Notes: generated by a model not told the origin, from the letters alone. A stretch of DNA of 64,000 nt from Streptomyces sp. S4.7 (GCF_010384365.1 NZ_CP048397.1:6262001-6326000); one strand, 5' to 3'; shown: positions 18,271 to 27,300, counted from the first letter of the stretch. Numbers and translations: made by a program.

Positions 18271-19476
18271 ATGACCTCACGACAGCGCGCCCATATCGCC
18301 ATGTTCTCCATCGCCGCCCACGGGCACGTGAACCCGAGTCTCGAAGTCATCAGGGAGCTCGTCGCCCGGGGGCATCGCGTCAGCTACGCGATCCCGGCCT
18401 CCTTCGCCGGGAAGGTGGCCGCCACCGGCGCCGAGCCGGTGATCTACACCTCCACCCTGCCGACGGACGACGACCCCGACGCGTGGGGCACCGAGCTGGT
18501 CGACAATCTGGAGCCGTTTTTCGACGACGGGACGCAGGTGCTGCCCCAGCTGGCCGAGGCATTCGAGAACGACCGCCCGGACCTTGTCATCAGCGACATC
18601 ACGTCGTACCCGGCGCCGGTCCTGGCCCATCGGTGGGGCGTCCCGTACGTCCAGCTCTCACCGAACATGGTCGCCTGGGAGGGGTACGACGAGGAGGTCG
18701 CCGCTCCCCAGAACGCCCAGCTCGCCGAGTCCGAGCGCGGCCGGGCCTACCTCGACCGCTTCCAGGCATGGCTCGACGAGAACGGCATGGACCTTCCCCT
18801 GGACCGGTTCGTCGTCCATCCCGATCGCGCGATCGTGCTGATTCCGAAAGCACTTCAGCTGTTCGCCGACCGGGTGGACGAGTCCGTCTACACCTTCGTG
18901 GGCGCCTGCCAGGGGGAGCGCGCCGACCAGGGGGAGTGGGAGCGGCCGGCCGGGGCGGAGAGGGTGCTGCTGGTCTCGCTCGGCTCGGCGAACACCAAAC
19001 AGCCCGACTTCTACCGCGCCTGCGTCGAGGCGTTCGGCGCACTGCCCGGCTGGCATGTGGTGCTCCAGATCGGCAAGTTCGTCGACCCGGCCGAACTGGG
19101 CGAGCTCCCCGGCAACATCGAGGTGCACTCCTGGGTGCCTCAGCTCGCCATCCTCAAGAAGGCCGACGTGTTCATCACCCACGCGGGCGCCGGGGGCAGC
19201 CAGGAAGGACTCGCGACCGGTACGCCGATGGTCGCCGTACCGCTGCTCGCCGACCAGTTCGGCAACGCCGACACGCTCGTCTCGCTCGGTGTCGCCCGGC
19301 GGCTGTCCGTGGAGGAGGCGACGGCCGGGGCGCTGCGGGAGGCGGTCACCGGGCTGATGGCGGACCCCGAGGTCGCCCGCAGGGGCGAGGAGATCAAGCG
19401 GGACATGGCCAAGGAGGGCGGCGCACGGCAGGCGGCCGACATCATCGAGGCCGCGCTGCCGGTGCGTGGCGCCTGA
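18271..19476 (+). CDS. Macrolide glycosyltransferase (MGT family)
   Basis: 401-aa GT1-family UDP-glucose-dependent glycosyltransferase. Members such as Mgt and OleD inactivate macrolides by glucosylating the desosamine 2'-OH. Visible features: N-terminal acceptor-site His in FSIAAHGHVNPSLEV, linker region around residue 220, and the C-terminal donor-binding signature SWVPQLAILKKADVFITHAGAGG followed by GTPMVAVPLLADQF. Length is normal. It follows the erm-type gene by 83 bp but appears to have its own promoter and operator. No ribosome site is present, consistent with leaderless translation. Confidence 0.92.
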   Translation: MTSRQRAHIAMFSIAAHGHVNPSLEVIRELVARGHRVSYAIPASFAGKVAATGAEPVIYTSTLPTDDDPDAWGTELVDNLEPFFDDGTQVLPQLAEAFENDRPDLVISDITSYPAPVLAHRWGVPYVQLSPNMVAWEGYDEEVAAPQNAQLAESERGRAYLDRFQAWLDENGMDLPLDRFVVHPDRAIVLIPKALQLFADRVDESVYTFVGACQGERADQGEWERPAGAERVLLVSLGSANTKQPDFYRACVEAFGALPGWHVVLQIGKFVDPAELGELPGNIEVHSWVPQLAILKKADVFITHAGAGGSQEGLATGTPMVAVPLLADQFGNADTLVSLGVARRLSVEEATAGALREAVTGLMADPEVARRGEEIKRDMAKEGGARQAADIIEAALPVRGA

Positions 19477-19505
19477 CATCGGTCGCCGGTCGCCGGTCGC
19501 CGGTT

Positions 19506-19558
19506 ACGCCGCACGCCCGGCCGGTGGAGTCCGGTCGGGCGCGCGGCGCGTGCGGCGT
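19506..19558. terminator. Bidirectional hairpin between mgt and MMPL genes
   Basis: ACGCCGCACGC (19506-19516) pairs perfectly with GCGTGCGGCGT (19548-19558), with smaller stems inside the loop. It lies between convergent genes. Three tandem GGTCGCC heptamers (19481-19501) precede it. No T-tract, as is usual in Streptomyces. Confidence 0.6.
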
Positions 19559-19576
19559 ACGGGGGAAGTCGGCGCC

Positions 19577-21979
19577 TCAGATCCGTACGGGATCGGGCTG
19601 ATCGCCCGTCTTCCCGTACGCGTCGACCGTCGGCGCACCGTCGCCGCCGCGGGACTCCGCCTCCGAAGGTGTCCGCGCCGGCGCGACGACCGACTCGTCG
19701 TGCGTCAGGTCGGGCAGCCACCGCAGCCAGGAGGGGAAGTACCAGTTGCGCTCGTCGAGCAGCGCCATGACCGCCGGGAGCAGTACGCCCCGGATGATCG
19801 TCGCGTCTATCAGCACCGCGGCCGCCAGGCCGACGCCCATCTGCTTCATCGACTGCATCGACAGCGTCCCGAAGATGGCGAACACGGCGACCATGATCAC
19901 TGCCGCGCTCGTCACCACGCCCGCCGTGGTCACCACTCCGTGGGTGATGGCCTCACGGGTGGTCAGACCCCGCATCCGCGCCTCCCGGATCCGGGACACC
20001 ACGAAGACGTGGTAGTCCATCGACAGACCGAACAGGATCACGAAGAGGAACAGCGGCAGCCAGGAGATGATCGCCCCGACGCCCTCGGCGCCGACCAGTG
20101 ACGCGCCCCAGCCGTACTGGAAGACGGCGGTCAGGATGCCGTAGGCGGCGCCGACCGACAGCAGGTTCAGCACGATCGACGTCACCGCGATCGTCAGCGA
20201 CCTGAAGCAGAGCAGCATCAGTACGAAGGCGAAGATCACCACGAAGGCGAAGACGGGCGCCACGGCCCCGACGAGCTGGTCGTTGAAGTCCTTCGATCCG
20301 GCGACCTGGCCGGAGACCGGCGCTTCGACACCGTCGACCGTGCCGAGCGTGGCGGGCCGTACGGTGTCCCGCAGCAGCCCCAGACTCTTCTCCGCCCGGT
20401 CCTGGTCCGAGCCGCCGACCAGCGGCACCTCGATGATCGCGACGTTCTGCTCGTCGTGCGTGACGATCTCGACGGGCCCCTCCGAGGCGCCCGAACTGAC
20501 CGCCTGCGCACGGAAGTCGGCGAGTGCCCGCCGTACGGGCGCCGCGTTGATGTCGTCCGCCCGCACCACGACCTCGGCCGGTTCCGCGCCTCCCGGAAAG
20601 GCTGCGTTGATCCGCTCGTACGTCTGGACGATGGGCAGCGAGTCGCCGAACTCCTGGTCCAGCGTGAAGTTCTGCGTCTGCATGCCGACCGCGGGCAGGG
20701 CGATCGCGACGAGCGCGCCCGCGGCCACGGCCAGCGCGGTCTTCGGCCCGCGCAGTACGCGACCGAGCACGGCACGCCAGAACCGGCTCTCACCGCTCCC
20801 GCCACCACTGCCCGCACGCTGCTTCTTCGACTGCTTGAGGCGGTTCAGGAAGGGCACCCGGCCCCGCTCCACACGATCACCGAGCAGCGACAGCAGGGCG
20901 GGCAGCACGGTCACCGAACCGACCATCGCCACCGCGACCACCATCAGCGACGCCAGCCCCATCGCCTTGAACTCGGCCAGCCCGGTGAAGAGCATGCCCG
21001 CCATGGCGACACAGACCGTGACACCGGAGACGACGACCGCCCGGCCGCTCGTCGCCGCGGCGATCCGCAGCGCGGTCTCGGCGTCCCGGCCGGCCTCGCG
21101 CTCCTCGCGCTCACGCCGCAGGTAGAACAGGCAGTAGTCGACGCCGACCGCCAGACCCACCAGCAGCATCACCGAGTTGGCCGTGTCGCTCATCGGCATG
21201 ACATGGCTGACCACGGCCATGAGCCCCATCGTCGCCATGATGGCGGTCAGGGCGAGGACGACCGGCAGCAGCGCGGCGACCAGCGCGCCGAAGGCGATCA
21301 GCAAAATGCCCAGCGCCACCGGCACGGCGGAGATCTCCGCCTGCTTGAAGTCGTCCCCGAACGCCTCGTCGAAGGTCTTGTTCATGCTGGCGCCGCCGAT
21401 CTCCGCGATCCGCAGCGTGCCCTCGTGCTCCTCCTGCACGCCCTCGACGGCCTTGAGCACCGTCTCCACGCGCTCACCCGAAGTCTCCGGATCACCGCGC
21501 ATGTTGAACTGCACCAGCGCGCTGCGGCCGTCCTTGGAGATGGTCTTCGTGTCGTACGGAGAGGTCACGTCGGCGACTTCGCCCGTGCTCTCGACGGCCG
21601 TCAGGACCGCTTCGACCCCGGCGCGGAACTCCTTGTCCGTGGCGGACGTCGACGAGTCGACACCCTGGATGAGAACCGACTCGCCCACCGGCTCCTTCAG
21701 ACCCGCGTCCTCGATGATCCGCTCGGCCTGGCTGATCTCGCCGGACATCTGCTCGCTGTCCTTGACGTCGACCTGGCCGGCCGCCGAGCCGAGTCCCATG
21801 GCGAGTACGACGAACAGCACCCAGACGGTGACCGCCGTCCACCGGTGCCGGGCGCTCCAGACCCCGGCACGCGCCGCGATTCCGCGCGGTGCGGGCGACG
21901 CCGCCGGGCCCCGTCCCGGCGGCGTCGCGTCTCCCCTTCTCCGTCCCCGTCCCCGTTGCCGTCTCTCTGTCGCCACCAT
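19577..21979 (-). CDS. MMPL family (RND-type) transporter
   Basis: 800-aa inner-membrane protein with about 12 membrane segments in two halves, each preceded by a large extracytoplasmic loop. The first segment is WTAVTVWVLFVVLAMGLGSA. The GVDYCLFYLRREREE block and its second-half counterpart FGLSMDYHVFVVSRIREARMRG carry the Asp-Tyr pair of MmpL proteins that forms the proton relay. MMPL proteins export lipids or small molecules by proton antiport; the substrate is unknown. It is a single gene divergent from the S8 protease. The C-terminal 40 residues are hydrophilic and variable. Confidence 0.93.
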   Translation of the reverse strand: MVATERRQRGRGRRRGDATPPGRGPAASPAPRGIAARAGVWSARHRWTAVTVWVLFVVLAMGLGSAAGQVDVKDSEQMSGEISQAERIIEDAGLKEPVGESVLIQGVDSSTSATDKEFRAGVEAVLTAVESTGEVADVTSPYDTKTISKDGRSALVQFNMRGDPETSGERVETVLKAVEGVQEEHEGTLRIAEIGGASMNKTFDEAFGDDFKQAEISAVPVALGILLIAFGALVAALLPVVLALTAIMATMGLMAVVSHVMPMSDTANSVMLLVGLAVGVDYCLFYLRREREEREAGRDAETALRIAAATSGRAVVVSGVTVCVAMAGMLFTGLAEFKAMGLASLMVVAVAMVGSVTVLPALLSLLGDRVERGRVPFLNRLKQSKKQRAGSGGGSGESRFWRAVLGRVLRGPKTALAVAAGALVAIALPAVGMQTQNFTLDQEFGDSLPIVQTYERINAAFPGGAEPAEVVVRADDINAAPVRRALADFRAQAVSSGASEGPVEIVTHDEQNVAIIEVPLVGGSDQDRAEKSLGLLRDTVRPATLGTVDGVEAPVSGQVAGSKDFNDQLVGAVAPVFAFVVIFAFVLMLLCFRSLTIAVTSIVLNLLSVGAAYGILTAVFQYGWGASLVGAEGVGAIISWLPLFLFVILFGLSMDYHVFVVSRIREARMRGLTTREAITHGVVTTAGVVTSAAVIMVAVFAIFGTLSMQSMKQMGVGLAAAVLIDATIIRGVLLPAVMALLDERNWYFPSWLRWLPDLTHDESVVAPARTPSEAESRGGDGAPTVDAYGKTGDQPDPVRI

Positions 21980-22360
21980 CGCCGGTCCGTCCCCTCGGGC
22001 CCGAGAGCGGCCGTGTGCCGCGGTCTCCGACTCGAATTTATGGTCGGATTCAGGCCTTCTCCTCCTGCTCCCCGGTGACCTGGAGAGGGCCCGCTCTCCT
22101 TCTCACGGGGTGGTGACATCCCTGACAAGAGGGATGGAAGCCCCTTACAACTAACGTGCCACGGAGGGAGATCGCGGTCGCGGTCCGAGTTGGGCGCACA
22201 TGGCCGATTTCGCATTAAGCAACTTTGTTTTCTAAGTCACAGCAGCCTGAAGGTCTTGATCTGAGCGCGACAATCAGCCAGGGTTTCGAATCAGCCCGCC
22301 GGAAGTTCTTTCGTCCGACGGGCCATCCCCCCACAAATGCTCACGAGGAGAACCCTCTTC
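21980..22360. other. Divergent intergenic region MMPL / S8 protease
   Basis: 381 bp without a supported gene. It contains the inverted repeats GGAGAG..CTCTCC (22082-22099) and CATCCCT..AGGGATG (22117-22136). An unusually A/T-rich patch around 22210-22245 probably holds the protease promoter. An 11-codon ATG frame at 22201 is too short to support. Confidence 0.5.
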
Positions 22361-23554
22361 ATGACAACTCATAAGCGTGTCGTCCGGATGAGACTCACCG
22401 CGGCGATAACAGCAGTGGCGGCCGTCGCCGGTATCACCGCCTTCGCCCCCACGGCGGGCGCGGCCACCCCCCTCGGCACGGTGTACGGGGCCGACGCCAA
22501 GGGCGCGGTCGCGGGCAGCTACATCGTGATGCTGGACCAGAAGGCCAACAAGAAGGATCTCGCCGCGGAGTACGGCGGGAAGCTGAACCGCACCTACTCC
22601 TCCGCCATCAACGGCTTCTCGGCCAACGGCCTTTCGGCCACCGAGGCCAAGCGGCTCGCCGCCGACCCGGCCGTCTCCAAGGTCGTCCAGAACAAGAAGT
22701 TCTCGATCGACGCCACCCAGGACAACCCGCCGTCCTGGGGTCTCGACCGGATCGACCAGACCGCGACCGCCGGTGACAACGCCTACACCTACCCGGACGC
22801 CGCGGGCGAGGGCGTCACGGCGTACATCATCGACACCGGAGTCCGCGTCACGCACGCCGACTTCGAGGGACGCGCGTCGTCGGGCTTCGACGCGATCGAC
22901 AACGACGACAACGCCGACGACGGCAACGGCCACGGCACGCACGTCGCCGGCACCGTCGCGGGCGCCTCGCACGGTGTCGCCAAGAAGGCGAAGATCGTCG
23001 CGGTCCGGGTCCTCGACGACGCGGGCAGCGGCACCACCGAGCAGGTCGTCGCCGGCATCGACTGGGTCACCGCGAACCACAGCGGCCCGTCCGTCGCCAA
23101 CATGAGCCTCGGCGGCGGCGCCGACCCCGCCCTCGACGAGGCCGTCCGCAAGGCCATCGCCTCCGGCGTCACCTTCGGCGTCGCGGCGGGCAACGACAGC
23201 AGTGACGCGGGCACGACCTCCCCGGCCCGCGTCGAGGAAGCCATCACGGTCGCCTCGTCCACCGTGGACGACCAGCAGTCGTCCTTCTCCAACTACGGCC
23301 CGGTCGTGGACATCTACGCCCCGGGCAGCGACATCACGTCGACGTGGAACGACAGCGACACCGGCACCAACACCATCTCCGGTACGTCGATGGCGACACC
23401 CCACGTCGTCGGCGCCGCCGCGGTGTACCTCGGCGGGCACCCCGACGCCGCGCCGGCCGACGTCGCCACGGCCCTGACCGGCGGGGCCACGCCCGACGTC
23501 ATCAGCGACGCCGACCCCGGCACCGCGAACAAGTTGCTGAAGGTCGTCGAGTGA
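22361..23554 (+). CDS. Secreted S8 (subtilisin/proteinase K-like) peptidase
   Basis: 397-aa pre-pro-protease. A signal peptide covers about residues 1-35 (RMRLTAAITAVAAVAGITAF), followed by an inhibitor I9-type propeptide (SYIVMLDQKANKKDLAAEYG, to about 120). The catalytic domain has the triad Asp158 (IIDTGV), His191 (GHGTHVAGT) and Ser343 (SGTSMATPHVV), with the oxyanion Asn278 in VAAGND. It should be exported and autoprocessed. The ATG at 22361 is chosen because an AGGAG site lies 10 nt upstream; the ATG at 22337 lacks one. A terminator follows at 23591. Confidence 0.95.
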   Translation: MTTHKRVVRMRLTAAITAVAAVAGITAFAPTAGAATPLGTVYGADAKGAVAGSYIVMLDQKANKKDLAAEYGGKLNRTYSSAINGFSANGLSATEAKRLAADPAVSKVVQNKKFSIDATQDNPPSWGLDRIDQTATAGDNAYTYPDAAGEGVTAYIIDTGVRVTHADFEGRASSGFDAIDNDDNADDGNGHGTHVAGTVAGASHGVAKKAKIVAVRVLDDAGSGTTEQVVAGIDWVTANHSGPSVANMSLGGGADPALDEAVRKAIASGVTFGVAAGNDSSDAGTTSPARVEEAITVASSTVDDQQSSFSNYGPVVDIYAPGSDITSTWNDSDTGTNTISGTSMATPHVVGAAAVYLGGHPDAAPADVATALTGGATPDVISDADPGTANKLLKVVE

Positions 23555-23590
23555 CCGGGACACTCTGACGTCCCAGGACAGCCCAGGACC

Positions 23591-23631
23591 GGCGGCCGTC
23601 GCGCTCTCCCCCACGGGGCGCGGCGGCCGCC
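23591..23631 (+). terminator. Stem-loop after the S8 peptidase gene
   Basis: GGCGGCCGTCGCGC (23591-23604) pairs with GCGCGGCGGCCGCC (23618-23631) with one G-T pair and a 13-nt loop, 37 bp after the stop codon. Confidence 0.65.
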
Positions 23632-23680
23632 TTCCGCATGCCGCAGCGGTCCCGGGCGACCGCCCACCTATCGTGGACCC

Positions 23681-24235
23681 ATGACGACGACCAGGTACGC
23701 GGCGCTGCTGCGCGGAATCAATGTCGGCGGCAGCCGGAAGGTCCCGATGGCCGCGCTGCGCGACGTGCTCACCGCTCTCGGCCACGGCGACGTCGCCACG
23801 TATCTCCAGAGCGGCAACGCCGTCTTCACCGACACCACCGGCGCCGACGAGTCGGCGCTCGCCGCCGCTCTCGGTGACGCCCTCCAGGAGGAGTTCGGCT
23901 TCGCCGTCGACTGTCTGGTGCGCGACGCCGCCTATCTGAAGGCCGTCGCAGACGACTGCCCCTTCCCCGCCGCGTCGCTCCAGGGCAAGCAGCTCCATGT
24001 CACCTACTTCTCCGAGCCGGTGGGCCCCGAACGCTTCGCCGCCGTCGACCAGCAGTCGTACCTCCCCGAGGAGTTCCGGCTCGGCGACCGGGCGCTGTAC
24101 CTGTACGCCCCCGACGGCCTCGGCCGCTCCAGACTCGCCGAGGCGCTGTCCAGACCCCGTCTGTACCCCGGCACCGTCGCCACCAGCCGGAACTGGAACA
24201 CCGTGGTGAAACTGGTGGAGCTGACCCATGGCTGA
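23681..24235 (+). CDS. DUF1697 family protein
   Basis: 184-aa cytosolic protein of unknown function. The opening RYAALLRGINVGGSRKVPMAALR and the block TYLQSGNAVF are the signature of DUF1697, a small conserved bacterial fold. No catalytic residues can be proposed. Its last 8 nt overlap the next ORF, indicating co-transcription and translational coupling. Confidence 0.88.
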   Translation: MTTTRYAALLRGINVGGSRKVPMAALRDVLTALGHGDVATYLQSGNAVFTDTTGADESALAAALGDALQEEFGFAVDCLVRDAAYLKAVADDCPFPAASLQGKQLHVTYFSEPVGPERFAAVDQQSYLPEEFRLGDRALYLYAPDGLGRSRLAEALSRPRLYPGTVATSRNWNTVVKLVELTHG

Positions 24236-24590
24236 GTCACCCGCGGTCGTCGCCGCCGTCGAGGCCGAACTGCGCCTCCTCGACCCGGCCGTCCGCTCGT
24301 CGGCGGAGCTGATCGGGGAGCTTCTCCACCCGGACTTCACCGAGTTCGGCTCGTCCGGCCGGCGCTGGGACCGCGGGTCGGTCATCGCGGAACTCACCGC
24401 GCACGACGCGCCCGCCGCCCACCCCGTCACCACGTCCGGGATGCGGGGCGTCGAACTCGCGCCGCACCTGGTGCTGCTGACGTTCGACACCGAGCACAAC
24501 GGTCGCCTGGCGCACCGGAGTTCGCTGTGGATGCTGACCGGCGGCCGCTGGCTCCTCTACTTCCACCAGGGCACGGTCTTCACGCCGTAG
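24228..24590 (+). CDS. NTF2-like / DUF4440 family protein
   Basis: 120-aa protein resembling the NTF2-like cone fold of the DUF4440 group: an N-terminal helix pair (AAVEAELRLLDPAVRSSAELIGELLHP), then DFTEFGSSGRRWDRGSVI, and a strand-rich end (HRSSLWMLTGGRWLLYFHQGT). Some relatives are hydrolases or isomerases, but no active site is assigned. It overlaps the DUF1697 gene by 8 nt. Confidence 0.82.
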   Translation: MAESPAVVAAVEAELRLLDPAVRSSAELIGELLHPDFTEFGSSGRRWDRGSVIAELTAHDAPAAHPVTTSGMRGVELAPHLVLLTFDTEHNGRLAHRSSLWMLTGGRWLLYFHQGTVFTP

Positions 24591-24725
24591 CGTCCCGGAC
24601 GCTCTCACGCCGTGGAGCCCCGGGCGCCGACCATTCGGGTGGGATCCGTACCGCCGCACCCGAAACGCGGCTCACGCACCGCTATAAAGGGGCCCGTCAC
24701 GTTGATCGACTGATGGGTGCTCACC

Positions 24726-25454
24726 ATGCTGAAGGCCGCACTGCGGGTCCTCGCCACCGCCACACTCACCACCGCCGCACTCGCCCCGACCGCCGCTTCC
24801 GCGTCCACCACCGCCCCGATCCCGGCCCCGGCGTCCGCCCCGGCCCTCGAGCCCGCCCTCGACACGGGCCCCTGCGGTCCGGTCACCCGGTACCGCTCCT
24901 GGGACTGGTGGCGTACGACCACCAACCCGCTCATCGCGGACACCGTCAGGGAGAAGTCGGTGTCGGAGCGGTGGCAGTGGCGGAACGACGACAACACGCT
25001 GTGGCGCGGCGACACCCGAGACAACGTGCAAGACCTGTTCGACGAGGGCTTCACCCCGCGCGGCGACACGATGGTTCCGCTGGCCGAGTACATCGTCAAG
25101 GGCGGCGGACAGAACAGCGCGCACGTCAGCACCACCTGTGAGGAGTGGGTGGCGCAGAAGTTCGCCACCTACGGCACCGCCAAGACCGGCTGGGTGTACG
25201 AGATCGACGCCCCCGGCGGCATCGACGTCAACGCCACGGCCGCCGTCAACCGCTACGAGTCGCCGTACCTGTGGAACAAGGAGATCGACTTCCCGGGCGG
25301 GATCGAGGGCCGGTACATCAAGAAGGCCTGCAAGTACCACCTGGTCAAGACCGACCCGAAGACGAAGGTCAACACGTACGACAACCTCGGCTGCAAGACG
25401 AACAAGGGCTTCATGCCCCTGACCGCCGAGCCGGCGGCGCTCGCCGCCATGTAG
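24726..25454 (+). CDS. Secreted Scabin/pierisin-like ADP-ribosyltransferase
   Basis: 242-aa protein with a signal peptide (about residues 1-26) and a short Pro/Ala linker, so it is exported. The body fits R-S-E class mono-ADP-ribosyltransferases of the Scabin/ScARP (pierisin-like) group, which modify guanine in DNA or nucleosides. Arg94 is in LWRGDTR, the S-T-S-type motif is STT at 135-137, and FPGGIEGRYI follows the catalytic-loop region. The usual Q-x-E is here N184-K-E186, so the first residue is changed. Four Cys in the mature part may form disulfides. ATG at 24726 is preferred; GTG at 24717 is possible. A hairpin terminator follows. Confidence 0.78.
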   Translation: MLKAALRVLATATLTTAALAPTAASASTTAPIPAPASAPALEPALDTGPCGPVTRYRSWDWWRTTTNPLIADTVREKSVSERWQWRNDDNTLWRGDTRDNVQDLFDEGFTPRGDTMVPLAEYIVKGGGQNSAHVSTTCEEWVAQKFATYGTAKTGWVYEIDAPGGIDVNATAAVNRYESPYLWNKEIDFPGGIEGRYIKKACKYHLVKTDPKTKVNTYDNLGCKTNKGFMPLTAEPAALAAM

Positions 25455-25465
25455 GACCCCGCCCC

Positions 25466-25502
25466 GACCGCCGGACCGACCTCGTCGGCCCGTCCGGCGG
25501 TC
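25466..25502 (+). terminator. Stem-loop after the ADP-ribosyltransferase gene
   Basis: GACCGCCGGAC (25466-25476) pairs perfectly with GTCCGGCGGTC (25492-25502); 15-nt loop; 12 bp after the stop codon. Confidence 0.65.
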
Positions 25503-25547
25503 GAGGCGGCATTGTCGTGGACGGGGGTACGGAGTTGACGTGACGGC

Positions 25548-25925
25548 ATGTACTCCCGGCGTCATATCGACCTGCTGCGCGTCGTCTCGGCCGACGTCGT
25601 CGTCGCCGAGGACGAGGCCACCGCGCGCGAACTGGCCACCGGCTACGGCCTGTGGGTGCGAAGCATCCGCAGCGGCGAGGGCGCGATCCCGTTCCCCACG
25701 CCCGACGAGGCCCGCGCGCACCACTGGAGCGCGGCGGACCGGGAACTGGTCGCGGACAGGACACAGACGCAGTTCGTCGGCTCACCCGCGGGCGTCGCGG
25801 ACCAGTTGGAGGTCCTGCGGGACGCCACGGGGGCCGACGAACTGCTGATCACCACGATCACCCACGACCACGCGGACCGGGTCCGCAGCTACGAACTGCT
25901 GGCCGAGGAGTGGGCGCGACGGTGA
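25548..25925 (+). pseudogene. Truncated LLM-class flavin monooxygenase fused to a leader-peptide start
   Basis: 125-codon ORF. From about residue 13 (SADVVVAEDEATARELATGYGLW) to the end it matches the C-terminal third of luciferase-like flavin-dependent monooxygenases, which are normally around 350 aa; the barrel core is missing. The first 12 residues, MYSRRHIDLLRV, do not belong to that family but match the RRHVDL-type leader peptides found before actinobacterial sulfur genes. A deletion probably joined the leader to the enzyme's 3' part. It is adjacent to an ATPase and a broken permease of sulfonate-transport type on the other strand. Confidence 0.7.
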
Positions 25926-25942
25926 CCGGCCGGCGGCCGTCC

Positions 25943-26713
25943 TCAGCCGACGGACGGGCCCGGTTCGCTCTCGACGCCCAGCTCCTCCAGCAGCCGCTCG
26001 CGCAGCGCCGCGTACCCGGCGCTGGCGTGGCCGCGGGGCGCGGGCAGATCGACGGGGATGCCGGCGCCGATGCGTCCCTCGGCGAGGACGACCACGCGGT
26101 CCGCGAGGACGATCGCCTCGTCCACGTCGTGCGTCACGAGCAGGACCGCCGGCCGGTGCCTGGCGCACGACCGGCGCAGCAGTACATGCATCCGGATGCG
26201 CGTCAGCGCGTCCGGCGCGCCGAACGGCTCGTCGGCGAGCAGCAGTCCCGGCTCGCGTACGAGCGACCGGACGAGCGACACGCGCTGCTGCTCACCGCCG
26301 GACAGTTCGACGGGCCATGCCTTCTCCCGTCCGGCCAGGCCGACTTCGGCGAGCGCGGCCCGGCCGCGCCCGATCGCGTCCGGGCCGTCGAGACCGAGGA
26401 CGACGTTGTCGAGCACGTGCTTCCAGGGCAGCAGACGCGCGTCCTGGAAGACGACGGGGACCGGCTCGGGGGAGCTGAGTTCGCCCGAGCCCGTCACATC
26501 GTGGTCGAGACCGGCGAGCGCGCGCAGGAGTGTGCTCTTGCCGGAGCCGCTGCGCCCGAGCAGGGCCACGAACTCCCCGGCTCCCACGGTGAGATCGAGC
26601 CCGTCGAGCACGTTCCGGTCGCCGAAGGAGCGGACCAGGTCCGTGATCCGTACGGTGCCGGGGCCGGTGCCGGCCGGGTGTTCGGCGGTCAGCCCGCCAG
26701 TGTGCGTCGCCAT
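25943..26713 (-). CDS. SsuB/TauB-type ABC transporter ATPase
   Basis: 256-aa nucleotide-binding subunit of the nitrate/sulfonate/taurine class. Walker A GRSGSGKST, Q-loop VFQDARLLPW, signature LSGGEQQRV, Walker B LLLADEP and the H-switch LLVTHD are all present. The D-loop region reads DEPFGAPDAL where the family has DEPFGALDAL, an odd Leu-to-Pro change. The start MATHTGG at 26713 is supported by position; the open frame upstream overlaps the permease remnant. Its partner permease is disrupted, and no binding protein is encoded nearby, so the system is probably non-functional. Confidence 0.88.
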   Translation of the reverse strand: MATHTGGLTAEHPAGTGPGTVRITDLVRSFGDRNVLDGLDLTVGAGEFVALLGRSGSGKSTLLRALAGLDHDVTGSGELSSPEPVPVVFQDARLLPWKHVLDNVVLGLDGPDAIGRGRAALAEVGLAGREKAWPVELSGGEQQRVSLVRSLVREPGLLLADEPFGAPDALTRIRMHVLLRRSCARHRPAVLLVTHDVDEAIVLADRVVVLAEGRIGAGIPVDLPAPRGHASAGYAALRERLLEELGVESEPGPSVG

Positions 26714-27300
26714 GACAGCGTCCTTTGTTCGACGAGACGTACCAGGGCGTCCGAGAGCAGCCCGAGGAGCCCGTACACGACCAGGCCGACGATGATGACG
26801 TCGGTCTGTCCGTACGTCCTCGCCAGCTCCATCATGTAGCCGATCCCGCTCGTGGCGTTGACCTGCTCGACCACGACCAGGGCCAGCCAGGCGCCGGTCA
26901 CGGCGAACCGCATGCCCAGCAGGAATCCGGGCAGCGCGCCGGGCAGGGCAGGACGACATGGCGCAGGAAGGCCGTACGGCTCAGCCGCACCGTCTCGGCC
27001 AGCTCCACATAGCGGTTGTCGATGGTGCGCAGCCCGTTGTGCGCGGGAATGTAGACGGGCACGAAGACGCCCAGGGCGATCGTGATGACCTTCATGGACT
27101 CGCCGATGCCGAATTACAGGATCAGCAGCGGGATCAGGGCGAGGGACGGGATGGCCCGCTTGATCTGCACGGGTCCGTCGATCACCCCTTCGGCGATCCG
27201 GCTGAGCGCGGAGACGAGCGCCAGCAGCAGACCTCCCACGACACCGAACAGCGGCCCGAGCGCGGCGCGTTCGTCAGCGACAACAACAGCGGCGCGGCGA
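26689..27300 (-). pseudogene. Disrupted SsuC-type ABC permease
   Basis: Permease similarity is spread over three frames. Reading on the minus strand: GVVGGLLLALVSALSRIAEG and RAIPSLALIPLLIL, then an in-frame TAA (27114-27116) where the family has the Trp of LWFGIGE. FGIGESMKVITIALGVFVPVY to LRHVVLP follows, then a frameshift near 26947, then GMRFAVTGAWLALVVVEQVN to the end. A further frame break is near 27270 and the N-terminal part is not recognisable. The EAA loop (YVELAETVRLSRTAFLRHVVLP) is preserved. It overlaps the ATPase start, as in an intact operon. Confidence 0.8.

Noticed and set aside
22201..22236. 11-codon ATG frame (MADFALSNFVF) upstream of the S8 protease
   Set aside because: Too short, no ribosome site, A/T-rich promoter-like DNA; probably chance.
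22274..24499. 741-codon minus-strand frame opposite the S8 protease
   Set aside because: Gly/Val/Arg-rich antisense of the protease and two small genes.
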